Assembly: GCA_947167455.1 (NCBI GenBank)
Contig: CAMVIB010000009.1
Coordinates: forward strand, 1 to 64,000
Length of the DNA stretch: 64,000 nt
From: an uncultured Prevotellaceae bacterium
GTDB taxonomy: Bacteria; Bacteroidota; Bacteroidia; Bacteroidales; Bacteroidaceae
Reading direction: 5' to 3'
Both the position numbers and the translations under genes were made by a program. Positions 1-7,982 of this stretch are shown in pieces (the first letter of the stretch is position 1; every line of letters starts with the position of its first letter). The notes under the pieces are model-generated. The model had not been told where the DNA came from and searched no databases. It saw nothing but the letters and a program-made list of their open reading frames with translations.

Positions 1-180
1 TATTACACACTTTTATTGTTACTAAATGTGTCTACCTATATCAGTATAAGTCACTTTGCTCCCGCACTCTTCCTCGGCGCCTTTGCAGCCATTCTCCTCC
101 TCAACCTCCTCGCCGCCGTCGTGCCTGCGTGGTGGTGCTTGCGTAAACCTATTGTCCAATCAATGATGGAAAAACGATGA
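1..180 (+). CDS. FtsX-type ABC transporter permease, C-terminal fragment
   Basis: The reading frame is open from the window edge to a TGA at 178-180, so only the last 59 residues are seen. They form a hydrophobic segment followed by a basic tail with LRKPIVQSMM. That tail matches the ends of the complete permeases at 1516-2796 (LRKPIVESMM) and 4935-6386 (LRKPIVESLN). It is therefore the first type-I permease of the tandem array. The stop overlaps the next start in an ATGA, which indicates translational coupling. The N-terminus lies outside the window. Confidence 0.85.
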   Translation, partial: YYTLLLLLNVSTYISISHFAPALFLGAFAAILLLNLLAAVVPAWWCLRKPIVQSMMEKR

Positions 181-1478
181 ATATGAAACTAAATATCCTC
201 AATGCCAACGGTTGGCTATTTATCGAGCTTGTCATCATTACCGTCGTTGCCTGGGTGGTCTTCGACCCCGCCGTCGTCAACCTCTACTATCGCAGTCTGC
301 CCCTTGGCTACGACACCAACCGCCTGCTCTATGGCGAATGCACCGTGAGCCCATCGGAGGAGGCATCGGAAGAGGAGATGGGCGACCCGTACAACATTAC
401 CGAGGAACGGCGGCAGCAGATGACGCGCCAGCTCACGACCGTGGAGGGCGTGGAATCAGCCTATCTCTACGATCAGGACCTTTGGTCTATCGGTCATACT
501 AACGAGACTTATTCCCCATGTCGCCACGAGGCCGATACGCTTTATATGGGCTGGCTCGCCTTCATCCCCGACTCCCACTTCTTCGAGACCTACGGCCTGC
601 AGCCCCTGCCTGGCAGCCCGTCGGCCGAGGAACTCTCGTGCATCAAAAGGTCGGAGCAGAAGGTGGTGCTGACACGTACCAGTGCCATGGCGCTGTTTGG
701 CTCCGCAGATGTGGTGGGGCGTCGCCTCACGTTCTGCTACAACCCAGAGTTTGAGGTGACGGTGGCAGGCGTGGTGGAGGACATCCGCAAGTCGTTGGGC
801 TACAACATGCGTTCGCTCATCTTCCAACCCGAAAACCTGACCACCACCCGCTGCCGCTTCGTCATCCGTCTGAAGCAGGGCGTGGACGCCCGACGCTTCG
901 TGGAGGAGCACGGCCGCGACCTCATCCGCAATGCACGCACCAAGTACACCCGTGTCAGCCGCCTCATGACCTACGACGACCACCTGCAGCAATTGGAGCT
1001 CGACGACGGCCGCACACAGGAGGTAAACCGCAGTCTGGCCCTCGCCCTCTTCTTCCTCGTCAACCTCTGCCTGGCTGTCATCGGCACCGTGTGGCTTCAC
1101 GCTAAGCGCCGCACAGAGGAGTGTGGCGTCCGCCGCGCCTTCGGAGCCACGAAACTGCGTCTGCTCTGCGAGATGTTACTGCGCAACGCCGCCCTCGCAA
1201 CCGCCGCTGTTGCCGTCGGGCTCATCATTTACCTGAACTACGCCCACAGCGGTTACTCCACCCTCGAGAACGGCTTCACCTACAACGAAAAGCTCTATGT
1301 TCCGCGACTCGTCGACATCCCCTCGGACATGACCTGGCCCGACCATTTCTGGTCCCATTTCCTCGTCATCTCCGCGTGCGTGTACCTTATTATATTACTG
1401 ACCGTGCTCATCGGAACCGCCATCCCCGCCCTGCGCATTGTCCATACGAAGGTGACGGATGCGTTGAGGGAGGAGTAG
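177..1478 (+). CDS. FtsX-type ABC transporter permease (type II of the array)
   Basis: The 433-residue protein has an N-terminal membrane segment (about residues 12-35), a long extracytoplasmic MacB_PCD-like region, and three C-terminal membrane segments (about 285-310, 335-355, 395-420). A CGVRRAFGATK motif precedes the second of the C-terminal segments, as is typical of FtsX domains. It is the type-II partner of the preceding type-I permease; the genes overlap by ATGA. It probably forms a heterodimer energised by the ATPase at 4189-4866. The substrate is unknown; the family includes lipoprotein release, peptide export and macrolide efflux permeases. Confidence 0.85.
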   Translation: MNMKLNILNANGWLFIELVIITVVAWVVFDPAVVNLYYRSLPLGYDTNRLLYGECTVSPSEEASEEEMGDPYNITEERRQQMTRQLTTVEGVESAYLYDQDLWSIGHTNETYSPCRHEADTLYMGWLAFIPDSHFFETYGLQPLPGSPSAEELSCIKRSEQKVVLTRTSAMALFGSADVVGRRLTFCYNPEFEVTVAGVVEDIRKSLGYNMRSLIFQPENLTTTRCRFVIRLKQGVDARRFVEEHGRDLIRNARTKYTRVSRLMTYDDHLQQLELDDGRTQEVNRSLALALFFLVNLCLAVIGTVWLHAKRRTEECGVRRAFGATKLRLLCEMLLRNAALATAAVAVGLIIYLNYAHSGYSTLENGFTYNEKLYVPRLVDIPSDMTWPDHFWSHFLVISACVYLIILLTVLIGTAIPALRIVHTKVTDALREE

Positions 1479-1515
1479 GGAAATGAAGAGTGAAAAATGA
1501 AATAAACCTATAAGA

Positions 1516-2796
1516 ATGTCGAAGATTGTAATGTATTTGCGTCAGGCTCTCGCCACGATGCGAGAAGATAAACTGTACTCGGCGATGTATGTGGCGGGTA
1601 CGGCGTTGGCTATCGCTTTCACGATGATTATTGCTGAGATATATTATGTGAAGGTGGCGGATATCGCGCCGGAGGTGAATAGGAGCAAGACTTATTATCT
1701 GCCTTTCATGGGCAAGAACAGCGATGAAGGCACGGCGGAGATCATCAGTCAGGATGTGTTTCGCGACTTGTTCCAGAAGATGCAGACGCCGGAGAGTGTC
1801 ACGGGCGTGGTGAACGTCTGGGCTTCCGTACTACCTTACATGAAACTTGCCGACGGCATCCACGACTGCGCAGTGAAGGTTAGAATGACTGAACCCGGCT
1901 TCTTTGACTTCTACCGCTACCGCTTCATAGAAGGATCACCCTTCACACAGGACGACTTCGACAGCCGCCGGCGTGTGTGCGTGGTGACGGAGGAGGTGAG
2001 CAGGAAGTTGAAAGGGAGCGAATCTCTCATCCTCGACAATCGCCCTTATCGCATTTGCGGCGTGGTGGAGACTCCCAGTGCGCTGACAGAGTGGGCCTGC
2101 ACCGACATCATCGTGCCGTGGACGGCCGAGGGGCTGTTTGCACGATATCATGTGAGCTATGAAGATATGGCCGTGGATGTCTTTTTTGCCGTGAAAGCCA
2201 GTCGTCGCAAGGCATTCATGCAGGAATTGCGTGAAGTGCAGGCGCGCTACAACGCCATGCACCCCTCAGACCCCGTGGACATCTTTTCGGAGTTGAAGAG
2301 TCACTACGCCACGGTGTGGCGCGACCTAAACTTCCTGTTCGATGTCTATGACGGCAGCATCTGGTGGTATGTGGCTGCGGCCATCCTACTGCTACTGTTT
2401 GTGCCGGCACTGAATCTCAGTAGCATGGTGGCCAGCCGCATGGAACGCCGTCTGCCGGAGATGGCTGTCAGCAAGGCTTTCGGGGCAAAGCGTCGCACGT
2501 TGCTCGCGCAGGTCATCATGGAGAACCTCGTGCTGACGCTCGTCGGAGGCCTCGTGGGGTTGTGCCTCTCCTGGGCGGCGCTCTACGGTTGGCGCGACTG
2601 GGTGTTCTACGCCTTCTCAGAAGACTCCACGCTCATGGATACCGTGCCAGTACTGAAAGGCGAGATGCTCTTCGGTCCCGCTGTCTTCGGCATCGCCTTG
2701 CTTGTGTGCTGCGTGCTCAACATTCTGGCGGCCACCGTGCCCGCGTGGCTCAGCCTTCGTAAACCGATTGTGGAATCCATGATGATTAAGAAATGA
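1516..2796 (+). CDS. FtsX-type ABC transporter permease (type I)
   Basis: The 426-residue protein begins with a short basic stretch (LRQALATMREDKLYSAMYVAG) and a membrane helix at about 23-45. A periplasmic MacB_PCD-like domain follows, then a C-terminal FtsX domain with the MAVSKAFGAKRRTLLAQVI motif near residue 320 and membrane segments at about 280-305, 335-360 and 385-410. It ends in LRKPIVESMM. The next gene starts inside its stop codon (ATGA at 2793-2796). This is the cleanest type-I copy; its paralogue at 4935 carries two extra insertions relative to it. Confidence 0.85.
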   Translation: MSKIVMYLRQALATMREDKLYSAMYVAGTALAIAFTMIIAEIYYVKVADIAPEVNRSKTYYLPFMGKNSDEGTAEIISQDVFRDLFQKMQTPESVTGVVNVWASVLPYMKLADGIHDCAVKVRMTEPGFFDFYRYRFIEGSPFTQDDFDSRRRVCVVTEEVSRKLKGSESLILDNRPYRICGVVETPSALTEWACTDIIVPWTAEGLFARYHVSYEDMAVDVFFAVKASRRKAFMQELREVQARYNAMHPSDPVDIFSELKSHYATVWRDLNFLFDVYDGSIWWYVAAAILLLLFVPALNLSSMVASRMERRLPEMAVSKAFGAKRRTLLAQVIMENLVLTLVGGLVGLCLSWAALYGWRDWVFYAFSEDSTLMDTVPVLKGEMLFGPAVFGIALLVCCVLNILAATVPAWLSLRKPIVESMMIKK

Positions 2797-4091
2797 AACA
2801 GTTGAAAGATATTTTCGGACGCAAATCGTCCATCTGGCTTGCCCTCTCCCTCATCCTTGTCACCATTGCCCTGTGGTGGGCATTAGACCCGCTGATTGTG
2901 GTCACCTACGTCACACGGATGCCCGTGGGCTATGACCTCGACCGCATTGTGAAGCTGGAGGTGGCCAGCTCGGTGGCGATACCTGAGATAGGTGAAGACA
3001 GAGTGGTGCCTACAGACGATTGGTATCACGACGACGAGGAACAGCAGATGCTCAACCTCGTGCAGGAACTGCCAGAGGTGGAAGTCGCCTACCGCGCCAC
3101 CAACACCCCGCTTGGCTTCGGCGTGATGGGCACGAACAGTTGGTTCTATCATGATGCTGACTCCGTGTTGGGATGGCAGTTCGGCTTCATGCCCAACTCC
3201 CCCATGTTCGAGGTCTATGGCCTGCACTCACTCACACCCGGCGTGCCAACGTCGGAACTGACCCACGACTGCGAGTGGGACGAGAGCATCATCCTCACAC
3301 GCTCACTCGCCATCGCCATCTTCGGCACCATCGACGTGGCAGGGCGACGGGTGCGCAGTCAAAAGTTGGACCTCAGCAGCGACAAGTTGACCTGGGTCGA
3401 TACGTGGTATCGCGTCCGTGCCGTGGTGGAGGATGTGCGCTATGCTCCCTACGACCGCGACATGAACTCCTTCTTCATCTGCACTTCGGGTGCCAGCAGC
3501 TGTGTCCCCATCGTCCTGCGGTTGCGCGAGGGTTGCAATGCCCGCCGTTTCATCAGCGAGCGCGAGGGCGAGCTACAGCGCAACCTCATCACCGAACACC
3601 GCTACATACGCTCGGCCGTGATAGCCCGCGACGCCTTTGACCTCAGCCTGAAACAAACGGGGCTGGGACGCCAGATGCGGCATGGCTCGCTCATCGCCGG
3701 TTTCTTCGCTTCGAACCTGGCCTTCGGCGTCTTCGGCACCCTGCTCATGTACACTCGGGAGCGGCGAGAGGAGGCCGGCATCCGTCGTGCCTTCGGCGCC
3801 ACGAAGTGGAGCGTCTTCCTCGGCTTACTGCGTGAGGCGTGGCTGCTCACCACCGTCAGCGTCATCATCGGCTGCTTCATCTACTTCCAGTTCGCCGCCG
3901 CCCATGGGCTGAATGAGTTTTCGGGCCACAACCCCACCATCCACTACTGGTTCGACAGCTTCGGCACCCACTTCCTCGTCGTCTCCGCGTGCGTGTACCT
4001 TATTATATTACTGACCGTGCTCGTGGCTACGGCCATCCCGGCGTGGAGGATAAGCAGGACGAGGATAACGGAGGCGATAAAGGAAGAATAG
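2793..4091 (+). CDS. FtsX-type ABC transporter permease (type II)
   Basis: The 432-residue paralogue of the protein at 177-1478 has the same layout: an N-terminal helix, a periplasmic domain, the AGIRRAFGATKWSVF motif and three C-terminal helices. Its start overlaps the upstream stop. A stretch of about 40 bp near 3980-4021, encoding SACVYLIILLTVL, is identical in DNA to 1369-1409 of the first type-II gene. This suggests recent duplication or gene conversion. It should pair with the type-I permease at 1516-2796. Confidence 0.85.
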   Translation: MKQLKDIFGRKSSIWLALSLILVTIALWWALDPLIVVTYVTRMPVGYDLDRIVKLEVASSVAIPEIGEDRVVPTDDWYHDDEEQQMLNLVQELPEVEVAYRATNTPLGFGVMGTNSWFYHDADSVLGWQFGFMPNSPMFEVYGLHSLTPGVPTSELTHDCEWDESIILTRSLAIAIFGTIDVAGRRVRSQKLDLSSDKLTWVDTWYRVRAVVEDVRYAPYDRDMNSFFICTSGASSCVPIVLRLREGCNARRFISEREGELQRNLITEHRYIRSAVIARDAFDLSLKQTGLGRQMRHGSLIAGFFASNLAFGVFGTLLMYTRERREEAGIRRAFGATKWSVFLGLLREAWLLTTVSVIIGCFIYFQFAAAHGLNEFSGHNPTIHYWFDSFGTHFLVVSACVYLIILLTVLVATAIPAWRISRTRITEAIKEE

Positions 4092-4188
4092 AAAGTGCGC
4101 TCGGCCCATAGGGACGCTTCTATGAGCGAAGCGAGTCTGAAGAAAGAGTGAAAAGTGAACAATAATATAATCAAAAAAGAATATCATT

Positions 4189-4866
4189 ATGGAAACAAGT
4201 ATCAAGCTGATTGAAATCAACAAAATCTACCGAACCGACGAAGTGGAGACACAGGCCCTCGAAAATGTGAACATCGAAGTGCGCAAGGGTGAGTTCCTGA
4301 GCATCATGGGACCTTCGGGCTGTGGCAAATCGACCCTGCTGAACATCATGGGCCTGCTGGACGAACCCACCAGCGGACAGATAGAGCTGTGCGGACAGCG
4401 CATCGACCCGCACATGAGCGACAACCGCCTGGCCGAGATCCGTAACCGCACGCTGGGCTTCGTTTTCCAGAGCTTCCACCTCATCCCTACGCTGAACGTC
4501 CTGGACAACGTGATGCTGCCCCTCATCTATCGTGGCGTAGGCCGCAGCGAGCGCACGCGGCTGGCCAAGGAGGTCATTGCCCGCGTGGGCCTCTCGCATC
4601 GCATGAAGCACCGCCCCACGCAGCTCTCTGGCGGTCAGTGCCAGCGCGTAGCCATCGCCCGCGCCATCATCGGCAACCCCGAAATCCTCCTCGCCGACGA
4701 GCCTACAGGTAACCTCGACTCGAAGATGGGTGCCGAGATCATGGAGCTGCTGCATAAGCTGAACAAAGAGGACGGCCGCACCATCGTCATGGTGACGCAC
4801 AACGAGAAGCAAGCCGAACAGACAGACCGCATCATCAAGTTCTTGGATGGTAGGCAGATACAGTGA
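4189..4866 (+). CDS. ABC transporter ATP-binding protein (MacB/LolD type)
   Basis: The 225-residue protein is a complete nucleotide-binding domain. Walker A is GPSGCGKST near residue 41, the Q-loop is FVFQSFHLIP, the signature is [14 protein letters not shown], Walker B is [13 protein letters not shown], and the switch histidine lies in MVTHNEKQA. Walker B followed by PTGNLDS is typical of the MacB/LolD/FtsE branch that works with FtsX-type permeases. It is the only ATPase among seven permease frames, so it presumably energises all the pairs. It lies 97 bp after the preceding permease. Confidence 0.93.
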   Translation: METSIKLIEINKIYRTDEVETQALENVNIEVRKGEFLSIMGPSGCGKSTLLNIMGLLDEPTSGQIELCGQRIDPHMSDNRLAEIRNRTLGFVFQSFHLIPTLNVLDNVMLPLIYRGVGRSERTRLAKEVIARVGLSHRMKHRPTQLSGGQCQRVAIARAIIGNPEILLADEPTGNLDSKMGAEIMELLHKLNKEDGRTIVMVTHNEKQAEQTDRIIKFLDGRQIQ

Positions 4867-4879
4867 AGCCCCCTCCCAA

Positions 4880-4897
4880 CCTCCCCCAAGGGGGAGG
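4880..4897. repeat. C-rich/G-rich palindromic repeat, intergenic copy
   Basis: CCTCCCCC-AA-GGGGGAGG is a perfect 8-bp-arm palindrome just after the ATPase stop. Related palindromes lie inside coding sequence at 4967-4984, 5459-5583, 6568-6720 and 22076-22225, so this is a dispersed family and not only a local terminator. Confidence 0.7.
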
Positions 4898-4934
4898 AGT
4901 ACATTTCCTCTGGATCACTCATAATGATTAAAAC

Positions 4935-6386
4935 ATGAATCTGCTATCAAAAGTAACTTCAAAACCCTCCCCCCTTGGGGGGAGCCGGTGGGGGGCTTTA
5001 TTTGACGACAAGCTCTTCTCCGCCATCTACATCGCAGGCACGGCGGTGGCCATAGCGTCCGCTATGGTCGTAGCCATTATGCTAAACATCAAGATGGCGA
5101 ACATCTACCCAGAGACGCACCGCGACCGCACACTTTATGTCAGCGCCTTGCAATACAAGGACAACGAAGTGGACGGTCCGATGTACACGGGCTGCAGCAC
5201 CCTCGCCGTGGATGAATTGTTCAGCAAACTGGAGTGTGTGGAGGTGGCAACGGGGCTTTTTAGAAATAACTATGAGTTCTTCCGGATGGATTCGGTTCCA
5301 TCGGCTCCTCTTCCGCTGGAAAGCAATCTGCGTGCCTTGTACTGCGATCCCCGTTTCTTCCAACTCTATGATTTCCAGTTCCTCGAGGGCCGCCCTTTCA
5401 ACGAACAGGAGTTCCGCAATGGGGAGCCTGTGTGTGTGGTGACGGATAAGTTCTTAAACAGCCTCGCCCCCAACCACTCTCCCAAGGAGAGGGGCGTATA
5501 TACCATTGAGAATAATGGTTTGTCAACAGAGAGTAGTAATCACGCCCCTCTCCTTGGGAGAGGGGACGGGGGTGAGGCTGTCGGGGCTGCCATTTACATC
5601 AACTCCATCCCCTACCGCATCATTGGCATCGTCAAGAGTGCCAGCCCAATGATGGACGCCTCCTACGCCGAGTTCTATGCCCCTTACCTTGGCAAAGAGG
5701 TAAGCCATACTGAGGCTAAGCCTACCAGCTATAAAGGTAACCTCAGCGTGCGCTTGCTGCTGAAGAATGGCTACACGCGCAACGATTTCATGAAAGAGGT
5801 GGAACCGCTGTGCCGACGCTACGAGGCAGCGCAGAGTTCAGCCGAAGGCGAGCCCGTACACTTCACGGTAGATGTTAAGTCGCAATTTTTTGTGTGCTTC
5901 GGTTACTTCCACTCCGATGATGAGTCCACGACCGACAAGGCCAAAAACCTGATGCCACCTGCTATCTTGATGCTTATCTTCCTCCTGCTGCCTGCCCTGA
6001 ACCTCAGCGGTCTCATCAGCAACCGCATGGAAGCACGCCGCGCTGAGATGGGCATCCGCAAAGCCTTCGGCGCCAAGCGGCGATGGTTGCTGCGCGAGGT
6101 CATCGGCGAGAACCTCGTCCTGACGTGCTGCGGCGGCCTCGTGGGATGGGTGCTCTCATGGCTGTTCTATCTGGCCGTCCGCCATACGGCGATGTTCCAG
6201 GCGCTCATCCTCCGCGAAGGCAACCTCACAGGCGACATCACATTGGATTTCAATATGTTCGTAACGCCCACCCTCTTCCTCATCGTCTTCCTCTGCTGTG
6301 TCGTCCTCAACCTCATGGTCGCCCTCATACCGTCATGGACCTCACTACGCAAACCTATTGTAGAATCGCTAAATCAGAAGAAATGA
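4935..6386 (+). CDS. FtsX-type ABC permease (type I) with two in-frame repeat insertions
   Basis: The 483-residue paralogue of the 426-residue protein at 1516-2796 shares the DDKLFSAIYIAGTAVAIA start of the membrane helix, the MGIRKAFGAKRRWLLREVI motif and the LRKPIVESL end. The extra length (57 residues) is accounted for by two segments with no counterpart in the paralogue: about residues 10-23 and about 176-216. Both are encoded by G/C-rich inverted repeats and keep the frame. The downstream gene overlaps the stop (ATGA). Whether the altered N-terminus still inserts normally is uncertain. Confidence 0.85.
   Translation: MNLLSKVTSKPSPLGGSRWGALFDDKLFSAIYIAGTAVAIASAMVVAIMLNIKMANIYPETHRDRTLYVSALQYKDNEVDGPMYTGCSTLAVDELFSKLECVEVATGLFRNNYEFFRMDSVPSAPLPLESNLRALYCDPRFFQLYDFQFLEGRPFNEQEFRNGEPVCVVTDKFLNSLAPNHSPKERGVYTIENNGLSTESSNHAPLLGRGDGGEAVGAAIYINSIPYRIIGIVKSASPMMDASYAEFYAPYLGKEVSHTEAKPTSYKGNLSVRLLLKNGYTRNDFMKEVEPLCRRYEAAQSSAEGEPVHFTVDVKSQFFVCFGYFHSDDESTTDKAKNLMPPAILMLIFLLLPALNLSGLISNRMEARRAEMGIRKAFGAKRRWLLREVIGENLVLTCCGGLVGWVLSWLFYLAVRHTAMFQALILREGNLTGDITLDFNMFVTPTLFLIVFLCCVVLNLMVALIPSWTSLRKPIVESLNQKK
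4967..4984. repeat. Palindromic repeat inside the permease N-terminus
   Basis: CTCCCCCC-TT-GGGGGGAG is a perfect palindrome placed in frame after the first ten or so codons of the permease. It replaces the short basic stretch that precedes the first helix in the paralogue at 1516. Confidence 0.75.
5459..5583. repeat. Composite inverted-repeat insertion inside a permease gene
   Basis: Two oppositely oriented copies of a roughly 38-bp unit (CTCGCCCCC...CCAAGGAGAGGGGCG at 5462-5499; its inverted counterpart at 5541-5580) flank a short AT-richer centre. The segment is read through in frame as about 41 low-complexity residues that are absent from the paralogous permease. Confidence 0.75.
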
Positions 6387-7798
6387 TACGCAAGAGCCTC
6401 TGGTCCCACCGCCGTCAGAACGGTTGGGTCTTTGCTGAGATAATCCTCATCACCGTCCTCAGCTTTTTCTTTATAGACCAAATCACCGTTTCCACCTACG
6501 ACAAGTATTTCTGCCGCCCCGCTGGGGAGTTCGAGAAGGAGCACTTGTTGGTGGGGCAGACGGGACTGATCCCCTCTCCGCTCCCCCTCAAGGGGGAAGC
6601 CCCCTCCCGTCCCCCCCGAGGGGGGGCGACCATATCCTCTGGAATCCCAGCGGGAACGCAAGTCCCCCCTCGGGGGGATTTAGAGGGGGCTTCCTCTGAG
6701 GGGGAGCGGGGAGAGGGTCTCTCCTCCCTCTACGCCCTACGCGACCAGATCCGTGCTCTGCCCGAGGTACAGTATGCTGGACTCACCAACTACATCGTAG
6801 GCCAAGGCTCCTATCACATCAGTTCCTATGCTTCTGAGGGTGATTCAACCCGCCGCTGCGGAGCCTACATGCAGTATTATCCACTGCATGAACAGTTCAT
6901 CGAGGCGTTGGGACTGACACCCGTCGAGGGCAGCCCTTCGGCGAGAGTACTTTCCGAGGAATGTCCGGAGGGCGGCGTGGTCATCACCCGCAGTCTGGCA
7001 CAGGCCATCTTCGATACCGACCAAGTAGTGGGCCGCCGCATGGTGGAATGGGACTTCAGCGACCGCGCATTGCAAGAGCATGGCGGGCCGGTGATCGTTA
7101 ACCGCTACACCATCGCGGGTGTTGTTGAGGATTTCCGCTTGCAGGAGAATGACCGCTATGCCTATTCCATCTTGTGTCCCATGATCGAAGAGTATGCAAC
7201 CCCGATGATGCTCATTCGCCTACATCCCGAAGTTGATGCACAGGCATTTCTGAACCAGCTTACAAGTCCCTCTTCGCAGGCACTTAGACAAGCAGGCGAG
7301 CATTTTCTCGTCTCTGTGCATACCTATAAAGATTGGCTGCAGAAGATGAGTGGCAACAGAGACTACACCATAACCAACACCCTCCTCGGCATCCTCCTTG
7401 CTCTGTTCCTGCTGAACGTGGTGCTGGGCACCCTCGGCACTTTCTGGCTGCAACTGCGCAAGCGCACGGAGGACATCGGCATCATGCGCAGCTTTGGCGC
7501 CAAGCGGCGCGACATCTTCCTGATGGTGTGGAAAGAGGCGGCGTTGCTCACTCTCCTGGCCTGCATCGTGGGACAACTCATCTGGTTCCAGTTCGCCATC
7601 AATATGGACCTCTCCCCCGGCCTGAGCCTAAGCGGCACGGGGCGGGAGCGCAACTGGGTAGAGATATTCTGGCTCCACTATCTCGTCATCTGCGTCGTCC
7701 AGTACCTGCTGATGCTCGCTGTCGTCACCCTCGCCATCCTCGTGCCCACTTGGCGTGCCGCCCACCTGCGCCCCGTGGATGCACTCCGCCACGAATAG
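6383..7798 (+). CDS. FtsX-type ABC permease (type II) with in-frame repeat insertion
   Basis: I take the ATG at 6383, which overlaps the upstream TGA (ATGA) exactly as in the other pairs; the frame is also open further upstream, but that part lies inside the preceding gene. The resulting 471 residues align with the type-II permeases: N-terminal helix (about 15-35), periplasmic domain, IGIMRSFGAKRRDIF motif and three C-terminal helices ending in PVDALRHE. A Pro/Gly/Glu-rich stretch of about 50 residues (about 62-112) comes from G/C-rich inverted repeats and has no equivalent in the paralogues. Confidence 0.85.
   Translation: MIRKSLWSHRRQNGWVFAEIILITVLSFFFIDQITVSTYDKYFCRPAGEFEKEHLLVGQTGLIPSPLPLKGEAPSRPPRGGATISSGIPAGTQVPPRGDLEGASSEGERGEGLSSLYALRDQIRALPEVQYAGLTNYIVGQGSYHISSYASEGDSTRRCGAYMQYYPLHEQFIEALGLTPVEGSPSARVLSEECPEGGVVITRSLAQAIFDTDQVVGRRMVEWDFSDRALQEHGGPVIVNRYTIAGVVEDFRLQENDRYAYSILCPMIEEYATPMMLIRLHPEVDAQAFLNQLTSPSSQALRQAGEHFLVSVHTYKDWLQKMSGNRDYTITNTLLGILLALFLLNVVLGTLGTFWLQLRKRTEDIGIMRSFGAKRRDIFLMVWKEAALLTLLACIVGQLIWFQFAINMDLSPGLSLSGTGRERNWVEIFWLHYLVICVVQYLLMLAVVTLAILVPTWRAAHLRPVDALRHE
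6568..6720. repeat. Composite inverted-repeat insertion inside a permease gene
   Basis: The segment is itself palindromic: CCCCTCTCCGCTCCCCCTCA near 6571 is mirrored by GAGGGGGAGCGGGGAGAGG near 6697-6715. Inner arms (CCCGAGGGGGG and CCCCCCTCGGGGGG) lie between them. It is translated in frame with the permease. Confidence 0.75.
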
Positions 7799-7854
7799 GG
7801 GGAGGGCCAAGCGCCCGTGTGAATCGCTCCACAACGCAGGCTGACAACGAAAAT

Positions 7855-7909
7855 GGGCGGGCGAAGACAGCAAAAATGATGCCTCTTCGCCCGCCCTTCG
7901 TCATTTTTT
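7855..7909 (+). terminator. Rho-independent terminator after the permease operon
   Basis: A perfect 13-bp stem (GGGCGGGCGAAGA at 7855-7867 with TCTTCGCCCGCCC at 7884-7896) is followed by TTCGTCATTTTTT. It lies 56 bp after the last permease stop and before the GH2 promoter. Confidence 0.8.
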
Positions 7910-7944
7910 GCGTCGAATGAAGACATCGTCTCCCCGAAAAATTG

Positions 7945-7952
7945 TAACTTTG
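7945..7952 (+). promoter_or_regulatory. Bacteroidetes -7 promoter element (TAACTTTG) for the GH2 gene
   Basis: TAACTTTG fits the TAnnTTTG -7 consensus. It puts the transcript start near 7958, so the open frame upstream of 7983 is probably not translated. No clear -33 TTG is seen at the usual spacing. Confidence 0.5.
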
Positions 7953-7982
7953 TCGCCAAGAAACAACCAAAACCGAAAAACG

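Noticed and set aside
6083..6382. Upstream extension of the permease frame before 6383
   Set aside because: It lies inside the preceding permease gene in another frame, and the ATGA overlap at 6383 repeats the coupling seen in the other pairs.
7908..7982. Longer N-terminus for the GH2 enzyme
   Set aside because: The -7 box at 7945-7952 lies inside it and the signal peptide begins only after 7983.
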